From NCBI GenBank assembly GCA_902802795.1, contig CADCNI010000025.1, positions 1 to 58,371 of the forward strand: a stretch of 58,371 nucleotides of DNA. Reading direction: 5' to 3'. The stretch's first letter is position 1, and every line of letters begins with the position of its first letter. The DNA comes from an uncultured Ruminococcus sp. (lineage in GTDB: Bacteria; Bacillota; Clostridia; Oscillospirales; Acutalibacteraceae). Below are positions 41,824-50,022 of the stretch, piece by piece. Under the pieces are notes generated by a model that saw only the letters and a list, made by a program, of their open reading frames with translations, was not told the DNA's origin and searched no databases. The position numbers and the translations under genes were made by a program.

Positions 41824-42879
41824 TCAATCTTTCAGAAATTCTTCGATCTGACGATCCATGCAGGCTCTCACGTCACCGCCGTTCAGCCAGCACTTGCTCC
41901 ATTCCACCACCTTGGCAATAGCGGTATCCAGATTCCAGCGCGGCTGCCAGTCAAAAGTGGCCTTGAGCTTGGAGCAGTCAAGTTTGAGGAAATTCGCTTC
42001 GTGCAGACCGTCATCGGAAGAACGGTCTATCCATTCCAGACCGTCCCCCCAGTGCTTCACAAAGAGATCCACCAGCGCGCCGGTACGGAAGCAGTCGCGG
42101 TCGTCGGGACCAACATTGTACCAGCCCGCGTATTTTCTGTCTTCATACTGCGCCGCCGCGATCATCAGATAGGCACAGACCGGCTCCAGCACATGCTCAT
42201 AGGGTCTGGTGGAGTAGGGATTTCTCACGATGATAGTCTCTTGCTTCTGCGCGGCGCGGACACAATCGGGAATAATGCGGTCATTGGCAAAATCGCCGCC
42301 GCCGATGACATTGCCCGCTCGTGCGGTGGAAATCGCCACGCGTCCGTCGGCAAAAAAGCTGTTTTTGTAGCTGTGGGTCACCAGCTCGGAGCAGGATTTG
42401 GAATTGGAATAGGGGTCGTACCCATCCAGTTCCTCGCTCTCACGGTAACCCCATGGCCATTCTTTATTGAGATACACTTTGTCTGTCGTCACATTGAGAA
42501 ACGACACGACACAAGTGCTGTTGCGCACACATTCCAGAATATTGACGGTACCCATCACGTTGGTTTCGTAGGTGTAGGCGGGATTTCTGTAGCTGTCGCG
42601 CACAATGGGCTGCGCCGCCAGATGCAGTACAATTTTCGGCTGCGCCTCGTCAAACGCCGCTTTGAGCGCGTCATAATTTCGGATATCCCCGATGACCGAG
42701 TGAACGTCACCGGCAATGCCCGCAATCTCAAACAGGGACGGCTGCGTGGGCGGCTGAAGCGAATAACCCGTCACTTCGGCACCCGCATTGGCCAGAATCT
42801 TGCACAGCCAAGAGCCTTTGAAGCCCGTGTGTCCCGTCACAAACACCTTTTTCCCTTTGTAAAAATTCAAATCCAACAT
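41824..42879 (-). CDS. rfbG: CDP-glucose 4,6-dehydratase (351 aa)
   Basis: This short-chain dehydrogenase-type enzyme converts CDP-glucose to CDP-4-keto-6-deoxyglucose. The NAD-binding VFVTGHTGFKGSWL (GxxGxxG), HLAAQPIVRDSYRNPAYTYETNVMGTVN and the TDKVY / YDPYSNSKS active-site block (with Tyr and Lys) are present. The start ATG at 42879 follows GGGAGG. It is the second gene of the operon, after rfbF. No gene for the next CDP-sugar steps (RfbH, YerE or reductases) is recognisable in the operon, so the final sugar is unclear. Confidence 0.94.
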   Translation of the reverse strand: MLDLNFYKGKKVFVTGHTGFKGSWLCKILANAGAEVTGYSLQPPTQPSLFEIAGIAGDVHSVIGDIRNYDALKAAFDEAQPKIVLHLAAQPIVRDSYRNPAYTYETNVMGTVNILECVRNSTCVVSFLNVTTDKVYLNKEWPWGYRESEELDGYDPYSNSKSCSELVTHSYKNSFFADGRVAISTARAGNVIGGGDFANDRIIPDCVRAAQKQETIIVRNPYSTRPYEHVLEPVCAYLMIAAAQYEDRKYAGWYNVGPDDRDCFRTGALVDLFVKHWGDGLEWIDRSSDDGLHEANFLKLDCSKLKATFDWQPRWNLDTAIAKVVEWSKCWLNGGDVRACMDRQIEEFLKD

Positions 42880-42915
42880 CAGAAAACCTCCCTCACACCT
42901 GTCTGCCGATTCCTG

Positions 42916-43698
42916 TTAATCTTCCCACTTCATCCAAGGCGCACTATTCTGCTTCACAAGATCATCCAATATTTTCTTTTCACGGGAATTATCCATACAT
43001 TGCCAGAATGTCTTATGACGGTAAGCCATCAACTGTCCCTCATGTGCCAACCGTTCCAAAGGAGCTCTCTCAAAAATAGTGTGATTGCCCTCTATATAAT
43101 CAAAAATAGCAGGCTCCATAACCATGTAACCAGCATTAATCGAAATGCCGTCCTGGATGTTTTTTTCACGGAATGACCTGACAGAATTATCCGGTGCGAT
43201 ATCCAGTGCGCCTTTGTCCGGTTGAAGAATGACGGAAGTAAGCGTGCCGATTTTACCGTGCGAGCGATGATATGCCAGCAACTCCTGAATATTGATGTCA
43301 CATACAGCATCCCCGTAGGTCAGCATAAACGTCTCGTTACCGACATATGGCTGAATCCGCTTGATTCTGCCGCCCGTCATCGTATCGAGTCCGGTATCTA
43401 CAATCGTCACTTTCCACGGTTCGCAATGCTGATTGTGAGGAATCTTTTCCTTTTTACTGTGGGTAAAATCAAAGGTAATATCACTGTTATGGAGGAAATA
43501 ATCATCAAACCATTCTTTAATAACATGCTGCTTGTATCCGGCGCAGATGATAAACTCATTAAATCCGTAGTAAGAATATTCCTTCATGATGTGCCAAAGG
43601 ATAGGCTTATCGCCGATTTCAACCATCGGCTTGGGCTTGAACCGGGATTCTTCCGTAATCCTTGTTCCGTATCCGCCTGCCAGTATAACCACTTTCAT
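42916..43698 (-). CDS. rfbF: Glucose-1-phosphate cytidylyltransferase (260 aa)
   Basis: It makes CDP-glucose from CTP and glucose-1-phosphate. The N-terminal KVVILAGGYGTRITEESRFKPKPMVEIGDKPILWHIMKEYSYYGF is the family signature, followed by YGDAVCDINI and a C-terminal FWQCMDNSREKKILDDL. The correct start is the ATG at 43698 after GGAGG; the frame extends further upstream without a ribosome site. First gene of the operon. A leader of about 130 bases with hairpins lies between the promoter and this gene. Confidence 0.95.
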   Translation of the reverse strand: MKVVILAGGYGTRITEESRFKPKPMVEIGDKPILWHIMKEYSYYGFNEFIICAGYKQHVIKEWFDDYFLHNSDITFDFTHSKKEKIPHNQHCEPWKVTIVDTGLDTMTGGRIKRIQPYVGNETFMLTYGDAVCDINIQELLAYHRSHGKIGTLTSVILQPDKGALDIAPDNSVRSFREKNIQDGISINAGYMVMEPAIFDYIEGNHTIFERAPLERLAHEGQLMAYRHKTFWQCMDNSREKKILDDLVKQNSAPWMKWED

Positions 43699-43831
43699 GC
43701 TGTCATCCTCCGTATTCTCTTCAGATTCATGCCGAGATAAGCTGTAAACATCTCTTTTATAAACAAATTGTTTATAAACAAAATGTGCCGGTTTTCCAAC
43801 CGGACTCCCCAATCAGGGATAACAAATTATT
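43699..43831 (-). promoter_or_regulatory. Structured 5' leader of the polysaccharide operon
   Basis: Read on the minus strand, the leader contains CCCTGATTGGGG, a hairpin CCGGTT-GGAA-AACCGG, and the imperfect palindrome TTTATAAACAAtTTGTTTATAAA (about 43757-43779). None matches a riboswitch I know. The palindrome could bind a regulator. Confidence 0.5.
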
Positions 43832-43837
43832 TTTTTC

Positions 43838-43866
43838 ATTATAACATGTTCAAGGGTAAAGGTCAA
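43838..43866 (-). promoter_or_regulatory. Strong sigma-A promoter of the polysaccharide operon
   Basis: On the minus strand: -35 TTGACC (43861-43866), 17-base spacer, -10 TATAAT (43838-43843). No other convincing promoter or terminator was found between here and 30981, so all twelve genes can be one transcript. Confidence 0.8.
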
Positions 43867-44024
43867 GTGATTTGTCTTGGTAAAGCTGTCCTTGCATTTC
43901 CAAAAAAGCAACCGGCTTGTCTTTAAAATTTGTACAGATTGGTTATGAAACGAGAAACTTTTATCCTGTTTTGAGCCATTTTTTCCTTATTTCGCATCTT
44001 TCAAGACACACGACAACAGCCAAT

Positions 44025-44067
44025 AAAAAACGAACCCTATCTTTTATCCGGATAGGGTTCGTTTTTT
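44025..44067. terminator. Bidirectional rho-independent terminator
   Basis: AAAAAACGAACCCTATC pairs with GATAGGGTTCGTTTTTT. It ends the LytTR-DUF3021 transcript on the minus strand and insulates the polysaccharide promoter from it. Confidence 0.9.
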
Positions 44068-44087
44068 ACTGCATCATTTCACACGGC

Positions 44088-44528
44088 TCACTGGTTAAGG
44101 GCTTGCAGGGAGGCAAGTTTGCGGTTGAATTCGCGGGCAATGCGCCGCTCGTTGAGCCACATGACAAAATAAACAAAGACGAAAATGCAGGTGATTTCTC
44201 CCGCGACAATCCCCGCCATCATCGGCGTGAAGCGATTGCCGACGGCAAAATTGACCCCGAACACCATGCCCTCGATGAGCAGCCATTGCAGCCCTATGCG
44301 AAAGAGCATTTGACGCACGGACAGTTCTTTGCGCGACTCCGTCACCAGACCGGTCAGCACCGTCATCAGTCCGAACGCGGGCGGCACAAGGTAGGCGCTG
44401 AAAGGCAGGCGGCTGTCGGGCAGCAGCCAGATGCCCAGCACCCCCTCCGCCACGCACAGACCCGTGGTAATCACGCAGAAGGCGACCAGATAGCGGGTCA
44501 GAACACCGCCGATTCTGTGAAACAACAT
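44088..44528 (-). CDS. DUF3021 family membrane protein (146 aa)
   Basis: Four membrane helices fill the protein (about 8-32, 40-62, 80-100 and 106-132). DUF3021 proteins are nearly always encoded next to a LytTR regulator, as here, and are thought to hold or control it at the membrane. The start is the ATG at 44528 behind AAAGGG; a GTG at 44537 would overlap the LytTR stop. It is the second gene of the pair. Confidence 0.85.
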   Translation of the reverse strand: MLFHRIGGVLTRYLVAFCVITTGLCVAEGVLGIWLLPDSRLPFSAYLVPPAFGLMTVLTGLVTESRKELSVRQMLFRIGLQWLLIEGMVFGVNFAVGNRFTPMMAGIVAGEITCIFVFVYFVMWLNERRIAREFNRKLASLQALNQ

Positions 44529-44533
44529 TCCAA

Positions 44534-44983
44534 TCACCCTTTCTCCCCCATCACCCGCGCAATGACGGCAGGGGCATATTTGCGCGAGATCATCAGCTTC
44601 TCGCCGTTCTTCATATGGGCGGTGTAACGTCCCGCCAGCGCCGGACTGATGCTGCCCAGCTTCATCAGGTTCAGCACCACCGATTTGGAGCAGCGGATGA
44701 AATAAAAGTCCGCATAGGCCTTTTCCGCTTCATAAAGCCGCTGTTTGATTTCGTACACTTTCTTTTCGGTGCAGGCGAAGCATTTTTCATCCACCGCCTC
44801 AAAATAATACACATCCTCCAACGGGATACGCTCCCTCTGTCCGCCGTCGGACAGTCCGGACAGCCCTTCCCCCTTGGCCAGCGCATAGGCGCGGATTTCC
44901 TCGATTTCCGGTGTGACGCGCACACATTCGATGACCACCTGCTCCTCCGAGAAATCATCTATTTTCCTGATGGATACTTTCAT
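44534..44983 (-). CDS. LytTR-domain transcriptional regulator (149 aa)
   Basis: The DNA-binding LytTR domain occupies about 52-149 (RIPLEDVYYFEAVDEKCFACTEKKVYEIKQRLYEAEKAY, then FYFIRCSKSVVLNLMKLGSISPALAGRYTAHMKNGEKLMISRKYAP). The first 45 residues are a short N-terminal extension instead of a receiver, as in other LytTR-DUF3021 pairs. AAAGGAAAG precedes the ATG at 44983. The pair typically autoregulates and often controls a nearby transporter or enzyme; the alpha/beta hydrolase upstream on the same strand is a candidate target. Confidence 0.92.
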   Translation of the reverse strand: MKVSIRKIDDFSEEQVVIECVRVTPEIEEIRAYALAKGEGLSGLSDGGQRERIPLEDVYYFEAVDEKCFACTEKKVYEIKQRLYEAEKAYADFYFIRCSKSVVLNLMKLGSISPALAGRYTAHMKNGEKLMISRKYAPAVIARVMGEKG

Positions 44984-45042
44984 GCCATATTCTTTCCTTT
45001 GCTCTCAGACTGTCATCATGATACCACAGGCGCGGTCAAAAA

Positions 45043-46338
45043 TCAATATTCCTCCGCGATGTCGAGCGGGGATTCTCCTTTGAGATAGTGGTCAAAATAT
45101 TCTGTCACAATACCGTTCACCGTGACAATACACTCCCGCGGATCGCGGCTTCCCACGCCGAACAGGGAAGCCATGACGGGAGAAACAGTCGGCAGGTCGC
45201 AGAAATTCATGTGCGCCGCGTTGCGGAAGGTCACTTCCCGTGCGTCGGTTGCGTTTTTGACCACGTTAAAATTGACATATTCGCGGCTGCCGAACATCTG
45301 TTCCATGCCGCGTAAGGCAATCGAATCGGAATTGATATCGAGCAGCGGCAGCGGATAAGGCGTATTGCCGTAGGTAAAGCCGGTTTCGTCCACCCCCGTC
45401 AATTCTCCGAGCATCATGCCTTCCAGCACGATCACCGCGTCAATATCATCGCGCTGCCGTCCCAAGGCTTCGCAAGCCGCGCCGCCCATCGAATGCCCGA
45501 AAAGTCCGATGTGCTGCGGGTCGATGCGGGCAAACGCCTCCGCCTCATTCCGGGAAGCACAGCGCAGAATCGTATCCAGCACAAAATGCAGATCGTCGGT
45601 GCGGGTTTTCATCCACTCTTTGTAAAACGCCAGCATTTCCTCATTGGTATGGGTCAGCGGTCCGCTCATAACGAGCTGCATGAAGGCGGGATCCACTGAG
45701 GTCGTAACGCCGTCCGCGTCCGTCACAAACATCGCGTGATAGGGATGCGCCACCGCCGCCACGACATAACCGTGGGAAGCCAGTTCGCGGCAGGTGGAAT
45801 CGTTCGCGTCCATCGTAGAAGCCGCGCCGTGAGAATACACTGCCAGCGGATAACGTCCTTCCGCATCCGGATAATAGAACTTCACGGTGATCTTCCGCTT
45901 TTCCCCGTTGTCTGCAAATGTTTCCTCACGGTTCTCATCCGTCCATGTGTACAGCGCTATCTCAACCGGAAGATCGCCTGTCACGGCGATTTCGTCAACC
46001 TGCGGAAACATAATCGCGGGCATCAGGAATGTCAGATAAAGCATCATGCTGCCAACGGCACGCCAGATACGGCGGGATAGTCTAGGGATGTCGCGTTCTC
46101 CCTTCTTGCGCAGGGAAAACAGCGAGACAATCCCCATCACCGTGAGAAGGAAAATGATACCCGCATACCGTGAAAAGCCCTGCAGTACGCCAAACAGCAT
46201 CAACAGGGTGAGAACCGCCGCCAATCCGAAGCGCGCGGCGGTTTTAAGCCGGTAATGGGTCGTTTTGCTCACCAAATCCCACACCAGAAATCCGATTTCC
46301 ATAGCCGCTAAAACCGATAAAATAATATTTGTCCACAT
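45043..46338 (-). CDS. Membrane-anchored alpha/beta hydrolase, PAF-acetylhydrolase-like (431 aa)
   Basis: Three to four helices make up the first 140 residues (for example RLKTAARFGLAAVLTLLMLFGVL and AVGSMMLYLTFLMPAIM). An extracytoplasmic hydrolase domain follows. The nucleophile elbow is GLFGHSMGGAACEAL, an oxyanion block is PLAVYSHGAASTMDANDS, and the probable acid and histidine are in LLDINSDSI and NAAHMNFCD. Substrate is unknown; relatives cleave esters of lipids or polymers. The ATG at 46338 is used here, but a TTG at 46347 sits closer to AAAGGATGG. The promoter is at 46365-46393. Confidence 0.85.
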   Translation of the reverse strand: MWTNIILSVLAAMEIGFLVWDLVSKTTHYRLKTAARFGLAAVLTLLMLFGVLQGFSRYAGIIFLLTVMGIVSLFSLRKKGERDIPRLSRRIWRAVGSMMLYLTFLMPAIMFPQVDEIAVTGDLPVEIALYTWTDENREETFADNGEKRKITVKFYYPDAEGRYPLAVYSHGAASTMDANDSTCRELASHGYVVAAVAHPYHAMFVTDADGVTTSVDPAFMQLVMSGPLTHTNEEMLAFYKEWMKTRTDDLHFVLDTILRCASRNEAEAFARIDPQHIGLFGHSMGGAACEALGRQRDDIDAVIVLEGMMLGELTGVDETGFTYGNTPYPLPLLDINSDSIALRGMEQMFGSREYVNFNVVKNATDAREVTFRNAAHMNFCDLPTVSPVMASLFGVGSRDPRECIVTVNGIVTEYFDHYLKGESPLDIAEEY

Positions 46339-46364
46339 CAGAATCAACCATCCTTTCTGCCCCA

Positions 46365-46393
46365 AGTATAGCACAGCCTTTTTTCGACCGCAA
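46365..46393 (-). promoter_or_regulatory. Promoter of the alpha/beta hydrolase gene
   Basis: On the minus strand: -35 TTGCGG (46388-46393), 17-base spacer, -10 TATACT (46365-46370). Confidence 0.6.
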
Positions 46394-46435
46394 TCCCTCT
46401 GTGGATGAAATGCGTCTGCCGTGGACGAAATACTT

Positions 46436-46520
46436 CATTCAACGTGAAATGTGAAGTGGGGGAGTGGGAAGTGGGGAGTGTGAAGTGGGGCGTGGAAAGT
46501 GTGAAATTGTAATTTTTTCA
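46436..46520. repeat. Degenerate GTGAAGTGGGG-type direct repeats
   Basis: About six degenerate units such as GTGAAATGTGAAGTGGGGGAGTG follow each other. The complementary pattern (TTTCACACTTCAC) recurs at 46595-46610 and 28932-28951, so the region can fold back on itself. No gene is present. Confidence 0.6.
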
Positions 46521-46547
46521 CAATAAGCCTCACGGATGACAAAACAA

Positions 46548-46590
46548 AACGGAGCGAACGCATGAAATCATGCGACCCGCTCCGTTTTAA
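46548..46590. terminator. Bidirectional rho-independent terminator
   Basis: AAAACGGAGCG pairs with CGCTCCGTTTT, with an inner GCATGA/TCATGC pairing. It follows the DUF6985 gene on the minus strand. Confidence 0.8.
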
Positions 46591-46610
46591 TTTTCATTTC
46601 ACACTTCACG

Positions 46611-47108
46611 TTAAAATGCGATGTCTTTGTAGCCGATTTCTTCAACGGATTCATTGAGGAAGGCGACAGCAACGCCGTTGTCGTCGAGGTCTTCGCCGCC
46701 CCATGTTCTGTTGAAAAGCAGATAGACACGCCTGCCGTCCTCCTGCATATAGTCTTGCGGTACAACGATCATCTCCGGCGTGACCGCATGCAGCATCGCT
46801 TCGCGCGTTTCGATCTCCGGCCACCACGCGGCGGATTCCTCCTCGTCATCGGGACCGTAGCTGTCACGCTCTTCTTCATTGTAATAACGGAGCAGTTCGT
46901 CCAGCAGAAGCGGCAGTAAATCCTCCCACTTTGCCGCAAAGCGCCGATACGCTTTCCGCTGCACGTCGGCAATGCCGTCCTCTTCTTCGCCCTGCACCAG
47001 CAGACCGACGGTATATTCTTTATCGCCGAATCTCAGCGGGATGTCACGGTACCAACCATTCCAGTCGTCTTCGCTATAGGTGATTTTGTCCAATGCATCT
47101 GCATTCAT
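46611..47108 (-). CDS. DUF6985-like protein (165 aa)
   Basis: An acidic, soluble protein without signal or membrane segments. The central WEDLLPLLLDELLRYYNEEERDSYGP and the C-terminal WGGEDLDDNGVAVAFLNESVEEIGYKDIAF are typical of the DUF6985 group, whose members occur among polymorphic-toxin immunity proteins and as orphans. No toxin gene is adjacent. It follows ilvN by 21 bases on the same strand, so it may be the last gene of that operon. Confidence 0.65.
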   Translation of the reverse strand: MNADALDKITYSEDDWNGWYRDIPLRFGDKEYTVGLLVQGEEEDGIADVQRKAYRRFAAKWEDLLPLLLDELLRYYNEEERDSYGPDDEEESAAWWPEIETREAMLHAVTPEMIVVPQDYMQEDGRRVYLLFNRTWGGEDLDDNGVAVAFLNESVEEIGYKDIAF

Positions 47109-47129
47109 ATTGCATCTTCCTTGCTACGT

Positions 47130-47621
47130 TTACTTCTTGGTCGTATTCGCGCCGAGTTCAATCGCGCTGATACCCGTGCGCACCAATTCCTTGATACCAA
47201 AGGGCTTGAGAAGCGAAATGAAATTCTCGGTGCGGGCGGTGGTGTCCGTCAGTTCCAGCGTCAGGGAAGTGGCGGTCACGTCGATAATGCGCGCGTGCAT
47301 CAGCTCTGCCAGCGTCATGATTTCCTCGCGCTGTCTGGCGTTGCAGGAAACCTTCACCATGGTGAGTTCCCGCGCGATATACGCGCCCTCCTCCAGCACC
47401 TTGACCTTGATGGTGGGAATCAGCTTGTTGAGCTGTTTTTCCACCTGTTCCACGCCGCTTTCGTCGCAATCCACCGCAATGGTCATGCGGGAAATATCGG
47501 GATTCTCGGTGACGCCCACCGCAAGCGACTCAATGTTGAAACCGCGCCGCGCGATGAGTCCCGCGACCTTCGAGAGAACGCCGTAGTGATTCTGCACTAA
47601 AACCGTAATGGTATATCTCAT
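47130..47621 (-). CDS. ilvN: Acetolactate synthase small (regulatory) subunit (163 aa)
   Basis: IlvN/IlvH binds valine through its ACT domain and controls the large subunit. MRYTITVLVQNHYGVLSKVAGLIARRGFNIESLAVGVTENPDISRMTIAV is the ACT signature, and the C-terminal TGISAIELG domain is complete. The start is the ATG at 47621 behind GGGGGC; the upstream frame belongs to ilvB. It begins 20 bases after the ilvB stop codon. Confidence 0.95.
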   Translation of the reverse strand: MRYTITVLVQNHYGVLSKVAGLIARRGFNIESLAVGVTENPDISRMTIAVDCDESGVEQVEKQLNKLIPTIKVKVLEEGAYIARELTMVKVSCNARQREEIMTLAELMHARIIDVTATSLTLELTDTTARTENFISLLKPFGIKELVRTGISAIELGANTTKK

Positions 47622-47640
47622 AATGTCAGCGCCCCCTTTC

Positions 47641-49278
47641 TCAGTCTTCCTGGCGCGAGGGGATGTCCTCCGCCACTTTGCAAACCAGCACATACGGCTC
47701 ACTGCTGCCCAGCATCCTGCCGATGGCTTCCGTCACCTTGCTGTCGTCGTCAATGCATTCCGCCGGAATGTCGTACGCCTGCGCCAGCTTGACGAAATCG
47801 GGTGAACCGTCCAGCATAACGCCGGAATACCGACCTTCATATAACTTATCCTGCAACTCCCGCACCATGCCGAGGCGGTTGTTCTGCATAATGACCACTT
47901 TCACAGGCACATCGTGCTGCTTGAGCGTAGCAAGCTCGCACATCATCATCTGGAAGGAGCCGTCACCGCACACCGCGAACACCTGCCGCTGCGGCTTGGC
48001 GATTTTCGCGCCCAGCGCCGCGCCGAGGGAATAACCCATCGTTCCCAGACCGCCGGAAGTGAGGAATCGTCCGCCGCGGAACGCGAAATTGTTGGCCGAC
48101 CAGATCTGGTTCTCACCGACATCCGCAACCAGAATCGCCTTGCTGTGTTTGCTGACCTCTTCCGACAGGGTACGCATGAAGTTGCGCGGGTCAACCTGCC
48201 CGGGGATGCTATTGAACACAGGCGTATGTGCCGCCTTGCGCTGCTTCAGATCGTCCACCCATTCGGTGTGCTTCATTTCGACGCTTTTTTCGGTGATGTT
48301 TTTAAGTACCAGACGGATATCGCCCACAATGGGAATATCCGCTTTCATATTCTTGCCGATTTCGGCGGGGTCGATGTCAATGTGTATAATCTGCGCCTTC
48401 TTGGCAATCTGATCCGGCTTGGACATGGCTCTGTCGCCCACGCGAGCGCCGCAGAGAATGACCAGATCGGCGTGATGAATGGCATAGTTGGCGGAATAAA
48501 TGCCGTGCGTTCCCAGCATGCCCATGTAAAGGGGGTGCTCCGTAGGCATCATGCCCACGCCCATGAGGGTGGAAACCACCGGAATATCCAGCTTCTCGGC
48601 AAATTTGAGAAGCTCTCTGCGGGACTGCGCCGAAACCACGCCGCCGCCGGCGCAGATCACGGGACGCTCCGCCCCGGCAATCGCTTCGAGCGCACGTTTC
48701 ATCTGGAGGGGATGTCCCTTGGTACGCGGCTTGTAGCCGATGATATCCACGCTGTCAGGATAGACAAATTCGCCCTCAAATTCACGCTCCAGGGTATCCT
48801 GCGGCAGGTCGATCAGCACAGGGCCGGGTCTGCCCGTCGCGGCGATATGAAACGCCTCTTTGATAATGGTGGGCAGTTCCTGCGTATCGGTGGCAAGATA
48901 GCTGTGCTTGGTAAAGGGTTCGCACGCGCCGGTGATATCCGCCTCCTGAAACACATCGCGCCCCAGCAGATCGGAGCGCACCTGTCCCGTCAGCGCCACC
49001 ATAGGAATGGAATCCATGTAAGCGGTGGCAAGTCCGGTGATCAGATTGGTCGCGCCGGGGCCGGAGGTGGTGCAGCATACACCCACCTTGCCCGAAGCAC
49101 GGGAATAGCCGCTCGCGGCATGACCCGCGTTTTGCTCCTGACGAACAAGAACATGGCGGATGCTGCCGTCTTTGGCCAGCGCGTCATAAAACGGCGCGAT
49201 GGTCGCGCCGGGATATCCGAATACAACAGAAACTCCCTCTTGCTTGAGACATTCGAGAACGATCTGGGCTCCTGTCAT
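47641..49278 (-). CDS. ilvB: Acetolactate synthase large subunit (545 aa)
   Basis: This thiamine-diphosphate enzyme condenses two pyruvates, or pyruvate and 2-oxobutyrate, in branched-chain amino acid synthesis. VVFGYPGATIAPFYDAL, the catalytic glutamate in VRQEQNAGHAASGYSRASG, the FAD-region GVGMMPTEHPLYMGMLG and the ThDP/Mg motif GDGSFQMMMCELATLKQHDVPVKVVIMQNN are present. The start ATG at 49278 has AAAGGAG upstream. A stable hairpin lies in the leader just before the ribosome site. IlvN follows. No ilvC or ilvD is nearby. Confidence 0.97.
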   Translation of the reverse strand: MTGAQIVLECLKQEGVSVVFGYPGATIAPFYDALAKDGSIRHVLVRQEQNAGHAASGYSRASGKVGVCCTTSGPGATNLITGLATAYMDSIPMVALTGQVRSDLLGRDVFQEADITGACEPFTKHSYLATDTQELPTIIKEAFHIAATGRPGPVLIDLPQDTLEREFEGEFVYPDSVDIIGYKPRTKGHPLQMKRALEAIAGAERPVICAGGGVVSAQSRRELLKFAEKLDIPVVSTLMGVGMMPTEHPLYMGMLGTHGIYSANYAIHHADLVILCGARVGDRAMSKPDQIAKKAQIIHIDIDPAEIGKNMKADIPIVGDIRLVLKNITEKSVEMKHTEWVDDLKQRKAAHTPVFNSIPGQVDPRNFMRTLSEEVSKHSKAILVADVGENQIWSANNFAFRGGRFLTSGGLGTMGYSLGAALGAKIAKPQRQVFAVCGDGSFQMMMCELATLKQHDVPVKVVIMQNNRLGMVRELQDKLYEGRYSGVMLDGSPDFVKLAQAYDIPAECIDDDSKVTEAIGRMLGSSEPYVLVCKVAEDIPSRQED

Positions 49279-49299
49279 AAAAAATCAGCTCCTTTAATC

Positions 49300-49324
49300 G
49301 GTGACTCGGTTTTACCGAGTCACC
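49300..49324 (-). promoter_or_regulatory. Hairpin in the ilvB leader
   Basis: GGTGACTCGG (49300-49309) pairs perfectly with CCGAGTCACC (49315-49324) around a 5-base loop. On the minus strand it ends about 6 bases before the AAAGGAG ribosome site. No T run follows, so it is not an ordinary terminator. Confidence 0.7.
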
Positions 49325-49343
49325 ATGTTGTCATTAATATATA

Positions 49344-49372
49344 ATTATACACAGAAAAGGACGGTTTGGCAA
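49344..49372 (-). promoter_or_regulatory. Sigma-A promoter of ilvBN
   Basis: On the minus strand: -35 TTGCCA (49367-49372), 17-base spacer, -10 TATAAT (49344-49349). The leader is about 60 bases and contains the hairpin at 49300-49324. Confidence 0.75.
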
Positions 49373-49428
49373 TAGAATTTTGTGGTATTCACAATATTTT
49401 CATATGTAAAAAGACCTCGGGGCTGCGC

Positions 49429-49884
49429 TTAACGGGCCATTCGCGCCGCAATGACTTTCTGCGCCGCCAGATTTCCCTTTCGCCGTCGCAGGGTATCCAG
49501 CCGCCGCGCACCGATGCGTTTGTCCGCCGCGCGCAGAATATTCGCAAGCCCCCAGTAATCCTCTGCAAAATGCTTGGTCATGATCTCGTCCGCAGGGGTG
49601 TCGATATACGCCCGCAAGAGTTCGGAAATAGCGGACACATCGTTCGCATACGGATATCGCTGCACCCGCGCGTCAGGCGACAGATTTTTCAGTTCTCCCC
49701 TGTCATTGACAAACTGCCTGGGATAATCAAAAATAATCTCCCCGTTGAGGGTGATCCAGTAGCGCGGCAGGTCGGACGTTCCCCGCCGGCTGTCCATAGG
49801 GTAAGCGGCACAGTGAATCTGAAAATCCAGCGTCGGGTCAATGATGGCGTACAATTGGCTTTGCAGCTTGCTCCAGCGTTTCAA
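49429..49884 (-). CDS. Small SF0329-like protein of unknown function (151 aa)
   Basis: MKRWSKLQSQLYAIIDPTLDFQIHCAAYPM and PRYWITLNGEIIFDYP resemble the SF0329 family of uncharacterised cytoplasmic proteins; I am only fairly sure of this. The C-terminus is basic (RRRKGNLAAQKVIAARMAR). No signal or membrane segments are seen. It is transcribed toward the ilv promoter from a separate unit. Confidence 0.65.
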   Translation of the reverse strand: MKRWSKLQSQLYAIIDPTLDFQIHCAAYPMDSRRGTSDLPRYWITLNGEIIFDYPRQFVNDRGELKNLSPDARVQRYPYANDVSAISELLRAYIDTPADEIMTKHFAEDYWGLANILRAADKRIGARRLDTLRRRKGNLAAQKVIAARMAR

Positions 49885-50022
49885 TATGATTACCTCCGCA
49901 TTTTTCTTTTCAGTATAGCATCCCGCAGCGACAATTGCAACCTGCCGGTTTGTTTCCTTTTGAAAAAACGAGGGACGTCATCGAACTGCATCGTTTCATA
50001 GCAGAAAATACGTTAGATGTCA

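Noticed and set aside
47914-49344. Long plus-strand frame opposite ilvB
   Set aside because: The minus strand encodes an unmistakable acetolactate synthase; the antisense frame is a codon-bias shadow.
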